Shown one piece after another: positions 1 to 5,566 of a DNA stretch of 13,473 nucleotides. The notes below the pieces were generated by a model. That model was not told the DNA's origin. It saw only the letters and a program-made list of their open reading frames with translations, and made no database searches. The first letter of the stretch is position 1. Every line of letters begins with the position of its first letter. The translations under genes were made by a program, and so were the position numbers. The DNA is from B18-G2 sp964432835 (GTDB taxonomy: Archaea > Thermoplasmatota > E2 > DHVEG-1 > B18-G2): contig CAYSPA010000029.1 in assembly GCA_964432835.1 (NCBI GenBank), positions 1 to 13,473 on the forward strand. The letters run 5' to 3'.

Positions 1-76
1 TTCAAATTGGTATAGGGGGTTAAACACTTAAATTCATAAAAAGTTGACAGTCTCCAGCAGCACTTTGATAGAAAAC

Positions 77-86
77 TTTAAATATA
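77..86 (+). promoter_or_regulatory. Archaeal TATA box for the DUF134 gene
   Basis: An A/T-rich TTTAAATATA element, preceded by a purine-rich GAAAAC that could serve as a BRE, is centred about 31 bases before the ATG at 113. With the usual archaeal spacing of about 26 bases from TATA centre to transcript start, the mRNA would begin around 108 and have a leader of only about five bases. No Shine-Dalgarno sequence lies before this ATG, which agrees with near-leaderless initiation. This is inferred from sequence only. Confidence 0.6.
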
Positions 87-112
87 ACTTCGCATATGTG
101 TAATATTAGAGA

Positions 113-631
113 ATGAGGGGTAGAGGCTACTGTAGGCGAAGAGGAAGAGGGAGATACATGAGGTGGATAGGATTCGTTCCACCAATAAATTACTTCCATC
201 CTGCCGGCGTGTTTGAGCCACAGCAGGTCATAGAACTGACTCTCGGAGAGATTGAGGCGATGAGACTCGTTGACCTTGAGCATCTTACTCAAGAAGAGGC
301 GGCGACGAGAATGGGCGTATCAAGAAAAACCCTGTGGAACGATCTAAAGTCGGGAAGGGAGAAGGTCGTCAGGGCTATAATAAACGGTTACCCCATAAGA
401 ATAGCAGAAGGTAGATTTGCTCTCCATCCAGAAGCTGATCTGAGCAAGATGGACGAGACCCTGAGTAAAATTTACTCGCTTCTTCCAGGCAGAAATTGTG
501 GGGTATGCGGATATGGCTCATGCATAGGATTTGCAAGGGCTCTTGCTCAGGGTAGGGCAAATCCCGATGAGTGTAAATTTATTGATTCAGGCTCCAGGAG
601 TAAAATTATAGAAATCCTGGAAAGGAGGTGA
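113..631 (+). CDS. DUF134 HTH regulator fused to a [4Fe-4S] domain
   Basis: A 172-residue predicted DNA-binding protein. Residues about 1-100 match the DUF134 family: an Arg/Gly-rich N-terminus, a YFHPAG block near residue 27, an EAMRLVDLEHLTQEEAA segment near 48-64, and a helix-turn-helix whose recognition part is MGVSRKTLWNDL (67-78). Residues about 115-160 form a PF04060-like Fe-S domain with Cys129, Cys132, Cys137 and Cys154 spaced as in a single [4Fe-4S] site. DUF134 proteins are usually annotated only as predicted DNA-binding proteins, so regulation by cluster state is an inference. The gene opens the metal block, and the next gene's ribosome site contains its stop codon. The ATG at 113 fits the family N-terminus and follows a TATA box at near-leaderless distance. 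Confidence 0.88.
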   Translation: MRGRGYCRRRGRGRYMRWIGFVPPINYFHPAGVFEPQQVIELTLGEIEAMRLVDLEHLTQEEAATRMGVSRKTLWNDLKSGREKVVRAIINGYPIRIAEGRFALHPEADLSKMDETLSKIYSLLPGRNCGVCGYGSCIGFARALAQGRANPDECKFIDSGSRSKIIEILERR

Positions 632-632
632 T
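624..632 (+). promoter_or_regulatory. Perfect Shine-Dalgarno overlapping an upstream stop
   Basis: GGAGGTGAT matches the full nine-base complement of the archaeal 16S rRNA 3' end and sits five bases before the ATG at 638. The TGA stop of the DUF134 gene (629-631) lies inside it, so a ribosome terminating there is placed on the site. This implies strong, coupled translation. Confidence 0.75.
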
Positions 633-637
633 AGAAA

Positions 638-895
638 ATGGTGGGTGGATATGGAAGAGGGAATAGGTACAGGTGGTGGTACAGGGCAACTGGCCTGCCG
701 GGATGGATGAGATGGGGCTTTGCTCCGCCATGGAATCCATGGTTCGCGCCCTGGGGCACTCCGCCATGGTATCCAGAGGAAATCCCGCCAGAAGAAGAGC
801 TGAGGATGCTCGAGGAAGAGAGGCAGATGCTCGAAGATGAACTCGAAGAGATAAAGAAGAGAATAGAAGAGCTTAAGAGAGAACTCGGGAGGTGA
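638..895 (+). CDS. DUF5320-type small protein with C-terminal coiled coil
   Basis: An 85-residue protein in two parts. Residues 1-47 are rich in Gly, Trp, Arg and Pro (for example GYGRGNRYRWWYR and PPWNPWFAPWGTPPW). Residues about 50-84 are almost entirely Glu, Leu, Lys, Arg and Met with heptad spacing, predicting a charged coiled coil. This layout, and the position beside NifX-like and Mrp genes, resembles DUF5320 proteins, whose function is unknown. There is no Cys or His cluster, so it is unlikely to bind a metal alone; an oligomerising or scaffold role is inference. The start is fixed by the perfect ribosome site at 624-632. The next gene begins six bases after the stop. Confidence 0.75.
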   Translation: MVGGYGRGNRYRWWYRATGLPGWMRWGFAPPWNPWFAPWGTPPWYPEEIPPEEELRMLEEERQMLEDELEEIKKRIEELKRELGR

Positions 896-896
896 T
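888..896 (+). promoter_or_regulatory. Second perfect Shine-Dalgarno overlapping a stop
   Basis: GGAGGTGAT again, five bases before the ATG at 902, with the preceding gene's TGA (893-895) inside it. The arrangement copies that at 624-632, so both DUF5320-type genes have the same coupled, high-strength initiation design. Confidence 0.75.
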
Positions 897-901
897 AAGA
901 A

Positions 902-1150
902 ATGCCGTGGGGAGATGGAACCGGACCTTGGGGATTGGGTCCGATGACTGGCAGAGGATTTGGCTACTGCGCTGGATACCCGCATCCAGGCTTTGTAGTG
1001 CCATTCCCGAGAGGAGGCAGATGGTTCTGGTGGGGCAGAGGTTTCTGGGGTAGAGGCAGAGGATGGAGATGGTTCTGGAGATTCTTCTACTGGCTACCGT
1101 TCTACAGATACAGATACCCAATGTACTACTATCCGCCATGGCTCTGGTGA
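902..1150 (+). CDS. DUF5320-type aromatic- and Gly/Arg-rich small protein
   Basis: An 82-residue protein that opens with the DUF5320 hallmark GDGTGPWGLGPMTGRG, then Cys23. The rest is extreme in composition: by hand count 12 Trp, 9 Phe and 9 Tyr (37% aromatic), 17 Gly and 10 Arg, with one acidic residue (Asp5). There is no signal peptide and no regular membrane helix; the Trp/Arg mix would suit a surface-binding or condensing peptide, though that is speculation. Members of this family are typically found near NifX-like, Mrp and ferredoxin-MinD ATPase genes, as here, and have no established function. A strong ribosome site fixes the start, and a T-rich stretch follows the stop. Confidence 0.78.
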   Translation: MPWGDGTGPWGLGPMTGRGFGYCAGYPHPGFVVPFPRGGRWFWWGRGFWGRGRGWRWFWRFFYWLPFYRYRYPMYYYPPWLW

Positions 1151-1157
1151 GTTAGCC

Positions 1158-1181
1158 CCTTTTTCTTTTTTATTTTTTCTT
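1158..1181 (+). terminator. T-rich probable archaeal terminator or attenuator
   Basis: Directly after the second DUF5320-type gene, the coding strand is almost pure T with only a few other bases (about 1160-1181). Archaeal RNA polymerase stops at such T-tracts without needing a hairpin, and none is obvious. It would end, or partly end, the DUF134-DUF5320 transcript before the Mrp gene. No clear TATA box lies between it and 1209, so partial read-through is likely. Confidence 0.55.
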
Positions 1182-1208
1182 GGATGGAAAACGAAGGAGG
1201 ATAAATCA

Positions 1209-1958
1209 ATGGACGCGAATCACAAACTGATAGTGCTGAGTGGGAAGGGAGGAGTTGGTAAAAGCACGGTATCCGCAAATATTTCTGTTATTCTGGCGAA
1301 CAAGGGATACGATGTTGGTTTATTGGATTGTGATTTACACGGTCCGAGCATACCAAAGATTCTTGGAATAGAGAATAAAAGGTTGATGGGAAAGGATGAC
1401 AAGATTCTCCCTTTTGAGGTGGGAAAACTGAAGGTTGTCTCCCTCGGTCTGATGCTCGAGAGCAGAGATTCTCCGGTGATATGGAGGGGTCCTCTCAAAA
1501 TGAAAGCCATACAGCAGTTGCTTGAGCAGACAGAATGGGGTTCCCTCGATTACTTCATAGCTGATCTTCCACCGGGAACTGGTGATGAGCCACTAAGTAT
1601 CGTTCAGCTTCTCAAAAAGGTCGACGGCGCAATTATTGTTACCACTCCACAGGATGTTGCCCTCGAAAGTGTGAGAAAATCTATCTCTTTCGCTCGCTCT
1701 CTCAACGTACCCATCCTCGGTATCATAGAGAATATGAGCGGATTCAGGTGTCCCCATTGTGGTAAAACTTCCTACATATTCAAGCGGGGCGGCGGCGAGA
1801 GATTGGCGAAAGAGATAGGGGTAAGATTTCTCGGGAAGATACCGATAGATGCCAGAATAGTTGAAGAGGAGGATGAAGGCAAAATTTTGAAAAATCCCGA
1901 TTGTCTTGAACTGTTTGAGGATATCGTTAAAAAGGTAGAAGATATTTTGGAGGGATGA
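1209..1958 (+). CDS. Mrp/Nbp35-family Fe-S cluster carrier ATPase
   Basis: A 249-residue P-loop ATPase of the Mrp/ApbC/Nbp35 group, proteins that bind a [4Fe-4S] cluster between two subunits and pass it to client enzymes in the cytoplasm. Visible motifs are the deviant Walker A GKGGVGKS (12-19), DCDLHGPS near 40-47, ADLPPGTGDEP (118-128) and, decisively, CPHC (Cys181 and Cys184) in an ENMSGFRCPHCG context, the bridging-cluster CxxC of this family. It lacks the N-terminal DUF59 domain of bacterial Mrp, as expected for archaeal forms. GGAGG at 1196-1200 with an eight-base spacer supports the start. The neighbouring zinc-ribbon and NifX-like genes point to a metal-cluster task. Confidence 0.93.
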   Translation: MDANHKLIVLSGKGGVGKSTVSANISVILANKGYDVGLLDCDLHGPSIPKILGIENKRLMGKDDKILPFEVGKLKVVSLGLMLESRDSPVIWRGPLKMKAIQQLLEQTEWGSLDYFIADLPPGTGDEPLSIVQLLKKVDGAIIVTTPQDVALESVRKSISFARSLNVPILGIIENMSGFRCPHCGKTSYIFKRGGGERLAKEIGVRFLGKIPIDARIVEEEDEGKILKNPDCLELFEDIVKKVEDILEG

Positions 1959-1959
1959 G

Positions 1960-2118
1960 ATGCAGCAGGGGTTTGGAAGAGGATTTGGAAGAAGAGGCAT
2001 GGGTCCGGGTGGAGAGTGTTATTGCCCTAATTGTGGATATCGAGAGCCTCATCAGCCTGGAGTACCATGCATCACCAAGAAGTGTCCCAGATGCGGTACT
2101 CCCATGGCGAGATTATAG
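1960..2118 (+). CDS. 52-residue zinc-ribbon protein
   Basis: A short gene between Mrp and the first NifX-like gene. The protein begins with a Gly/Arg/Phe-rich stretch (GFGRGFGRRGMGPGG) and then has a compact ribbon: Cys20, Cys22, Cys25, Cys37, Cys42 and Cys45, plus His31. The CPNCG and CPRCG knuckles can hold one zinc or an Fe-S centre, and the middle carries PHQPGVPC. Small ribbons of this type recur beside NifX-like and Mrp genes in anaerobes; their role is not known. The ATG is six bases after GGAGG at 1949-1953. The stop overlaps the first base of the next gene's ribosome site, suggesting coupling. Codon use and cysteine spacing make chance unlikely. Confidence 0.85.
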   Translation: MQQGFGRGFGRRGMGPGGECYCPNCGYREPHQPGVPCITKKCPRCGTPMARL

Positions 2119-2129
2119 GAGGTGGTAAT

Positions 2130-2489
2130 GTGAAGGTATTGGTTACGGCGGATGGAGAGAATCTTGATGCAAATGTAGATACGAAGTTTGCGAGAGCACC
2201 ATACTTCCTGGTTGTGGATACCGAAAATTTATCATTCGAGGCGATAAAGAATGAATCTGCAAATGAGTTTGGAGGCGCAGGAGTGAAGGCGGCGCAGAGC
2301 GTGATCAACAGAGGGGTTGAAGCGGTAATTACTGGGAATATCGGTCCAAATGCGTATCAGGTGTTGAGGAGTGCGGGAATAAAGATGCTGAGGGCTGGCG
2401 GGAAAAAGGTCAGAGAGGCTATAGAGGATTTCAAAAACAACAAACTCGAGGAAATTGTTTCTCCAGGTCCACGGGGGATGTTCAAATGA
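2130..2489 (+). CDS. NifX/NifB-C-terminal-like metal cofactor protein
   Basis: A 119-residue protein of the dinitrogenase iron-molybdenum cofactor biosynthesis fold (NifX/NafY/NifB C-terminal). Recognisable features are the N-terminal strand VLVTADG, a DTKFARAPYFLVVD segment matching the family's usual S-x-x-F-G-R-A-x-Y-F-x-x-V-D, a GGAGVKAAQSVINRGVEAVITGNIGPNA core, and a C-terminal GKKVREAIEDF helix. Family members bind Fe-S or FeMo-type clusters transiently. The start is taken as GTG 2130 because GGAGGT (2118-2123) precedes it by six bases and the family N-terminus begins there; an upstream ATG at 2031 lies inside the zinc-ribbon gene and would add unrelated residues. The next gene starts at ATGA, overlapping this stop. 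Confidence 0.88.
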   Translation: MKVLVTADGENLDANVDTKFARAPYFLVVDTENLSFEAIKNESANEFGGAGVKAAQSVINRGVEAVITGNIGPNAYQVLRSAGIKMLRAGGKKVREAIEDFKNNKLEEIVSPGPRGMFK

Positions 2490-2851
2490 GGGTCTGCATA
2501 CCCACCGCAAATGATGGTGGTCTTGAAGACATAATCTCGGAGCACTTTGGAAGGGCAAGTACCTTCACGATAGTCGATCTAGATAGCGGAGAGACAAAGG
2601 TCATCAGAAACGAGAGCGTGCATATGGGAGGAAGACTCTACCCCCCAGAGATCATGGCAAAGGAAAAGGTTGATGCGATGATATGCAAGGGGATAGGTGT
2701 AAAGGCTCTCATGAGATTCTCGGAGTTGGGAATAGATGTTTACATATCTGAGGAAGGAGGAAAGGTTAAGGACATTCTGGAAAGTTTTAGAAGAGGAGAT
2801 TTAAAGAAAGCAGGTCTTGGAGATGGATGTCCTGGACATCGTGGATATTAG
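2486..2851 (+). CDS. Second NifX/NifB-C-terminal-like protein
   Basis: A 121-residue paralogue of the preceding gene, overlapping it by four bases (ATGA). It has the same fold signature: MRVCIPTAND at the start, SEHFGRASTFTIVDLDSGE (about 19-37), AMICKGIGVKALMRFSELGIDVYI in the core, and a GKVKDILESF helix before a charged tail ending GDGCPGHRGY. SEHFGRA is close to the family consensus, whereas the preceding copy has DTKFARA. The C-terminal Cys-Pro-Gly-His may add a ligand; this is not tested. The tandem pair may form a heterodimer carrying a metal cluster. No nitrogenase genes are in view, so a general rather than nitrogenase role is likelier. Confidence 0.88.
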   Translation: MRVCIPTANDGGLEDIISEHFGRASTFTIVDLDSGETKVIRNESVHMGGRLYPPEIMAKEKVDAMICKGIGVKALMRFSELGIDVYISEEGGKVKDILESFRRGDLKKAGLGDGCPGHRGY

Positions 2852-2860
2852 AGTGGTAGG

Positions 2861-3721
2861 ATGAAAGCCTACTTAGATTGTGTGCCCTGCTTTCTCTCCC
2901 AAGCTCTTGAAGCGGCGAGAATGGTAACCGATGATTACAATAAAGAACGGGAGGTTTTGCTGAGGGTAATGGATTTTCTAAGGAATGCGGATCTCAACAG
3001 AACCCCTCCAGAGATATCAAGAGAGGTTCACAGGATAATAAGAGAGACTCTCGCCGTTGATGATCCATACCGGAAGGTGAAAAGGGAATCGAATGAGTTC
3101 GGAAGAAAACTTTATCCGGAACTCGTGGAAAAGGTAAGAGAGAGCGACGAATCGTTGCTCACCGCAGTAAAGCTGGCGATAGCGGGAAATGCGATAGATT
3201 TTGGCACGATGCAGAGATACGATGTTTCGAAACTCATTGATAAGGCGCTGGGCGCGGAGATAGATGAGGAAAGTTACAGAAAATTCAGAGAGGATGTTTT
3301 GAAAGGGAAGAGGATTCTCTATCTGCTCGATAATGCGGGCGAGATATTCTTTGACAGAATCCTGATGGAGGTGCTTTGCGAGGAAGGAAAGGATGTGGTG
3401 TGTGCAGTTAGAAAAGGTGCGATAATCAACGATGCAACTGTCGAGGATGCTAAATTTGCAGAGATTGATAAGATAGCAAAGGTGATTGAAGGTGAGATGC
3501 TTGCTCCTTCTGCGCCTGGATTTTTCGTGGAAAACTTTTCTCCAGAGTTGAGAGAAGAATTTGAGAGATGTGATGTTGTGATATCAAAGGGTCAGGGGAA
3601 TTATGAAGCGTTGAGCAACGTGGAAAGAAGGGTGTATTTCCTCCTGCTGGTTAAATGCAAACTGGTTGCGAGGGATATTGGGAGAGAAGTTGGGGATTTT
3701 GTGATGAAGGTGATGAATTGA
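2861..3721 (+). CDS. DUF89/ARMT1-like metal-dependent phosphatase-like protein
   Basis: A 286-residue protein of the archaeal DUF89 branch, related to damage-control phosphatases that hydrolyse phosphorylated metabolites with a divalent metal. Supporting motifs: an N-terminal DCVPC (Cys7, Cys10) typical of the archaeal branch, GNAIDFG (109-115), LLDNAGE (155-161) with the metal-binding Asp157/Asn158, INDAT (189-193), and SKGQGNYE (242-249). Length is normal for the branch. The natural substrate is not evident. It sits between NifX-like genes and the ferredoxin-MinD ATPases, and its stop overlaps the proposed TTG start of the next gene, so it is co-translated with the metal block. Confidence 0.87.
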   Translation: MKAYLDCVPCFLSQALEAARMVTDDYNKEREVLLRVMDFLRNADLNRTPPEISREVHRIIRETLAVDDPYRKVKRESNEFGRKLYPELVEKVRESDESLLTAVKLAIAGNAIDFGTMQRYDVSKLIDKALGAEIDEESYRKFREDVLKGKRILYLLDNAGEIFFDRILMEVLCEEGKDVVCAVRKGAIINDATVEDAKFAEIDKIAKVIEGEMLAPSAPGFFVENFSPELREEFERCDVVISKGQGNYEALSNVERRVYFLLLVKCKLVARDIGREVGDFVMKVMN

Positions 3722-4706
3722 TTATATCAATAGCCAGCGGAAAGGGAGGAACGGGAAAAACCACTGTAGCGGTGAATCTCGCTTTAAGCTTGGAAAATGT
3801 TCAGCTGATAGATTGTGATGNNNNNNNNNNNNNNNNNNNNNNNNNNNNNNNNNNNNNNNNNNNNNNNNNNNNNNNNNNNNNNNNNNNNNNNNNNNNNNNN
3901 NNNNNNNNNNNNNNNNNNNNGTAGCGGTGAATCTCGCTTTAAGCTTGGAAAATGTTCAGCTGATAGATTGTGATGTTGAGGAGCCAAACGACCACATCTT
4001 TCTGAATCCGGATATCGAAAAAAGCGAGGATGTGCATGTCGAATGTCCCGTTATAGATAAAGAGAGATGTGATCTTTGTGGGCAATGTGCGAGATTTTGC
4101 ATGTACAACGCTATAGCGGTAACAAAGAACGGGGTTATCGTTTTTCCGGAGCTCTGCCATTCCTGTGGAGGTTGTAAACTTGTTTGCCCAAGAGATGCGA
4201 TAACCTATGAGAGAAGGGCGATTGGCAAAATAAAAAGCGGGAGGGCAAAGCACGTGGAGTTCCACACGGGTGTGATGAATCCGGGAGAGATTAGGGCGAC
4301 ACCGATTGTAAAGCAGTTGAAGAAAAAAGTTGACGGAAAGAAATACGCCATACTCGATGCGCCGCCCGGGGCGGGATGTCTCGTGATAGAGGCGATAGAA
4401 GATTCCGATTTCTGCATACTCGTAACAGAACCTACGCCTTTTGGGTTGTATGATCTGAAACTGGCGGTTGATGTTGTGAGGAAATTGAGAATACCTTTCG
4501 GAGTGGTCATAAACAAGGATGGGATAGGTGATAGAAGGGTTGAGGTCTTCTGCAGTAGAGAAGAGATACCCATTCTCATGAAGATACCGTTTGATAGGAA
4601 AATAGCCGACCTCTATTCTAAAGGAGTACCTTTTGTCCTTGAGATGGGGGAGTGGAAGGGGAGATTCAGGACGATGGTTGATGAGATCAAGGAGAGATTG
4701 GCATGA
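3718..4706 (+). CDS. MinD-like ATPase with inserted ferredoxin (split by gap)
   Basis: A P-loop ATPase of the MinD superfamily with a 2x[4Fe-4S] ferredoxin insert, interrupted by 100 Ns. The left part (3718-3820) holds Walker A GKGGTGKT; the right part has CDLCGQCARFC, with Met where Pro normally follows the fourth Cys, then CHSCGGCKLVCP, DAPPGAGC and VTEPTP. Removing 3821-3975, the gap plus the duplicated 55 bases, joins the two frames and gives about 277 residues, close to the 287-residue paralogue downstream. The start is probably TTG 3718, with AAGGTGAT just upstream, overlapping the DUF89 stop. Such proteins are thought to load or reduce metal clusters, but no reaction is established. 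ATGA links it to the next gene. Confidence 0.88.
3766..3820 (+). repeat. Left copy of 55-bp contig-end duplication
   Basis: This 55-base stretch, starting GTAGCGGTGAATC and ending GATTGTGATG, is identical to 3921-3975. It ends exactly where the Ns begin. It is coding sequence for the ATPase just after Walker A, duplicated because two contigs with overlapping ends were scaffolded rather than merged. Confidence 0.95.
3821..3920. other. 100-N scaffold gap
   Basis: Exactly 100 unknown bases, a conventional placeholder length for gaps of unknown size. Both edges carry the same 55 bases, so the true gap length is most likely negative (an overlap) and no sequence is missing. Confidence 0.98.
3921..3975 (+). 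repeat. Right copy of 55-bp contig-end duplication
   Basis: Identical over all 55 bases to 3766-3820 and starting exactly after the Ns. After it the reading frame continues with VEEPNDHIFLNPD, the expected continuation of the MinD-like fold (the paralogue has VDAPDLHLLLNPK). Confidence 0.95.
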
Positions 4707-5566
4707 AACAGATAACTGTGATAAGTGGAAAGGGTGGAACTGGAAAGACGAGTCTCACTGCAGCACTATCTACAATTATCCGGAATAAAGTTATTGCTGA
4801 TTGTGATGTTGATGCGCCTGATCTGCATCTTCTGCTGAATCCAAAGATCAAGAAAACGATGGTGTTCCACGGGCTGAAGCTTGCCGAGAGGAATGTTGAA
4901 AGATGCATACGTTGTATGAAGTGCTACGAGAATTGCAGATTCGATGCAATAAGCGGGGAGCTGGATATAGATAGAGATAAATGTGAGGGGTGTGGTGTAT
5001 GCTCTTATGTATGTCCCGTTGATGCGATATCCATGGTTGACAGAGATACGGGATTCATATACACATCCGAGACGAGATTCGGACCCTTCGTATATGGAAT
5101 ACTGGAGACGGCAGAGGAGGCAAGCGGAAAACTGGTTTTTCAGGTAAGACAGGAAGCGGCGAAGATAGCGGAGGAGAAGAAACTCGACCTTATACTCATA
5201 GATGGTCCACCAGGGATAGGTTGCCCGGTCATAGCATCTCTTTCTGGGGTAGATATTGCTCTGATTGTAACAGAGCCAACAAAATCGGGGATACATGATA
5301 TGGAGAGGGTGCTAGAAGTTGTCGAGCATTTTGGAGTTAAACCTCTGGTTTGCATCAACAAGTATGATTTGAACATCGAAAATTCTCTCAAAATAGAGGA
5401 GTTCTGTAAAAGGAACAGAATCGAAGTGGTTGGAAAGATACCTTTTGATGAGAGATTCACCACTGCACTAATAAATGGAAAAAGCATAGTTGAGTATGAT
5501 GCGGAGTGTGAAGCAACTAGGAAGATATTTGATATGTGGAGTAGAATCAAAGGGAGGTTGGAGTAG
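4703..5566 (+). CDS. Second MinD-like ATPase with inserted ferredoxin
   Basis: A 287-residue intact paralogue of the gapped gene before it, starting at ATGA over that gene's stop. Order of elements: Walker A GKGGTGKT (9-16), DCDVDAPDLHLLLNP (33-47), an inserted ferredoxin with CIRCMKCYENC and CEGCGVCSYVCP (two [4Fe-4S] sites), LIDGPPGIGCPV (Walker B-like), and VTEPTKSG near the C-terminal third. It is a member of the same COG1149-like group. Tandem pairs of these ATPases are common in anaerobic archaea and deltaproteobacteria beside NifX-like genes, and probably form a heterodimer. ATP-driven cluster transfer or electron gating is inference. A cell-division role is unlikely because the ferredoxin insert and genomic context differ from MinD proper. 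Confidence 0.92.
   Translation: MKQITVISGKGGTGKTSLTAALSTIIRNKVIADCDVDAPDLHLLLNPKIKKTMVFHGLKLAERNVERCIRCMKCYENCRFDAISGELDIDRDKCEGCGVCSYVCPVDAISMVDRDTGFIYTSETRFGPFVYGILETAEEASGKLVFQVRQEAAKIAEEKKLDLILIDGPPGIGCPVIASLSGVDIALIVTEPTKSGIHDMERVLEVVEHFGVKPLVCINKYDLNIENSLKIEEFCKRNRIEVVGKIPFDERFTTALINGKSIVEYDAECEATRKIFDMWSRIKGRLE

Noticed and set aside
44..76. Bacterial-like -35 element (TTGACA) with a weak -10
   Set aside because: All other signals are archaeal, and a better TATA box lies at 77-86 at the right distance from the ATG.
93..98. CATATG palindrome between the TATA box and first ATG as an operator
   Set aside because: The symmetry does not extend beyond six bases, too short to call an operator.
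20..292. Minus-strand open frame opposite the DUF134 gene
   Set aside because: It overlaps a well-supported gene and its promoter, and shows no recognisable domain.
2031..2129. Upstream ATG at 2031 as the start of the first NifX-like protein
   Set aside because: It lies inside the zinc-ribbon gene and adds residues unlike the family; GTG 2130 has a good ribosome site and begins at the family N-terminus.
3766..3975. Direct 55-bp repeats as a mobile-element or attachment-site signature
   Set aside because: The copies sit exactly at both edges of a 100-N gap inside a coding region and merging them restores the frame, which points to contig-end overlap.
2130..5566. Part of a nitrogen-fixation (nif) cluster
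   Set aside because: NifX-like and Fe-S ATPase genes are present but no nitrogenase structural or scaffold gene is seen; these families are widespread in non-diazotrophs.
3718..5566. MinD/ParA cell-division or partition proteins
   Set aside because: Both proteins carry inserted 2x[4Fe-4S] ferredoxin domains and sit among metal-cofactor genes, unlike true MinD or ParA.
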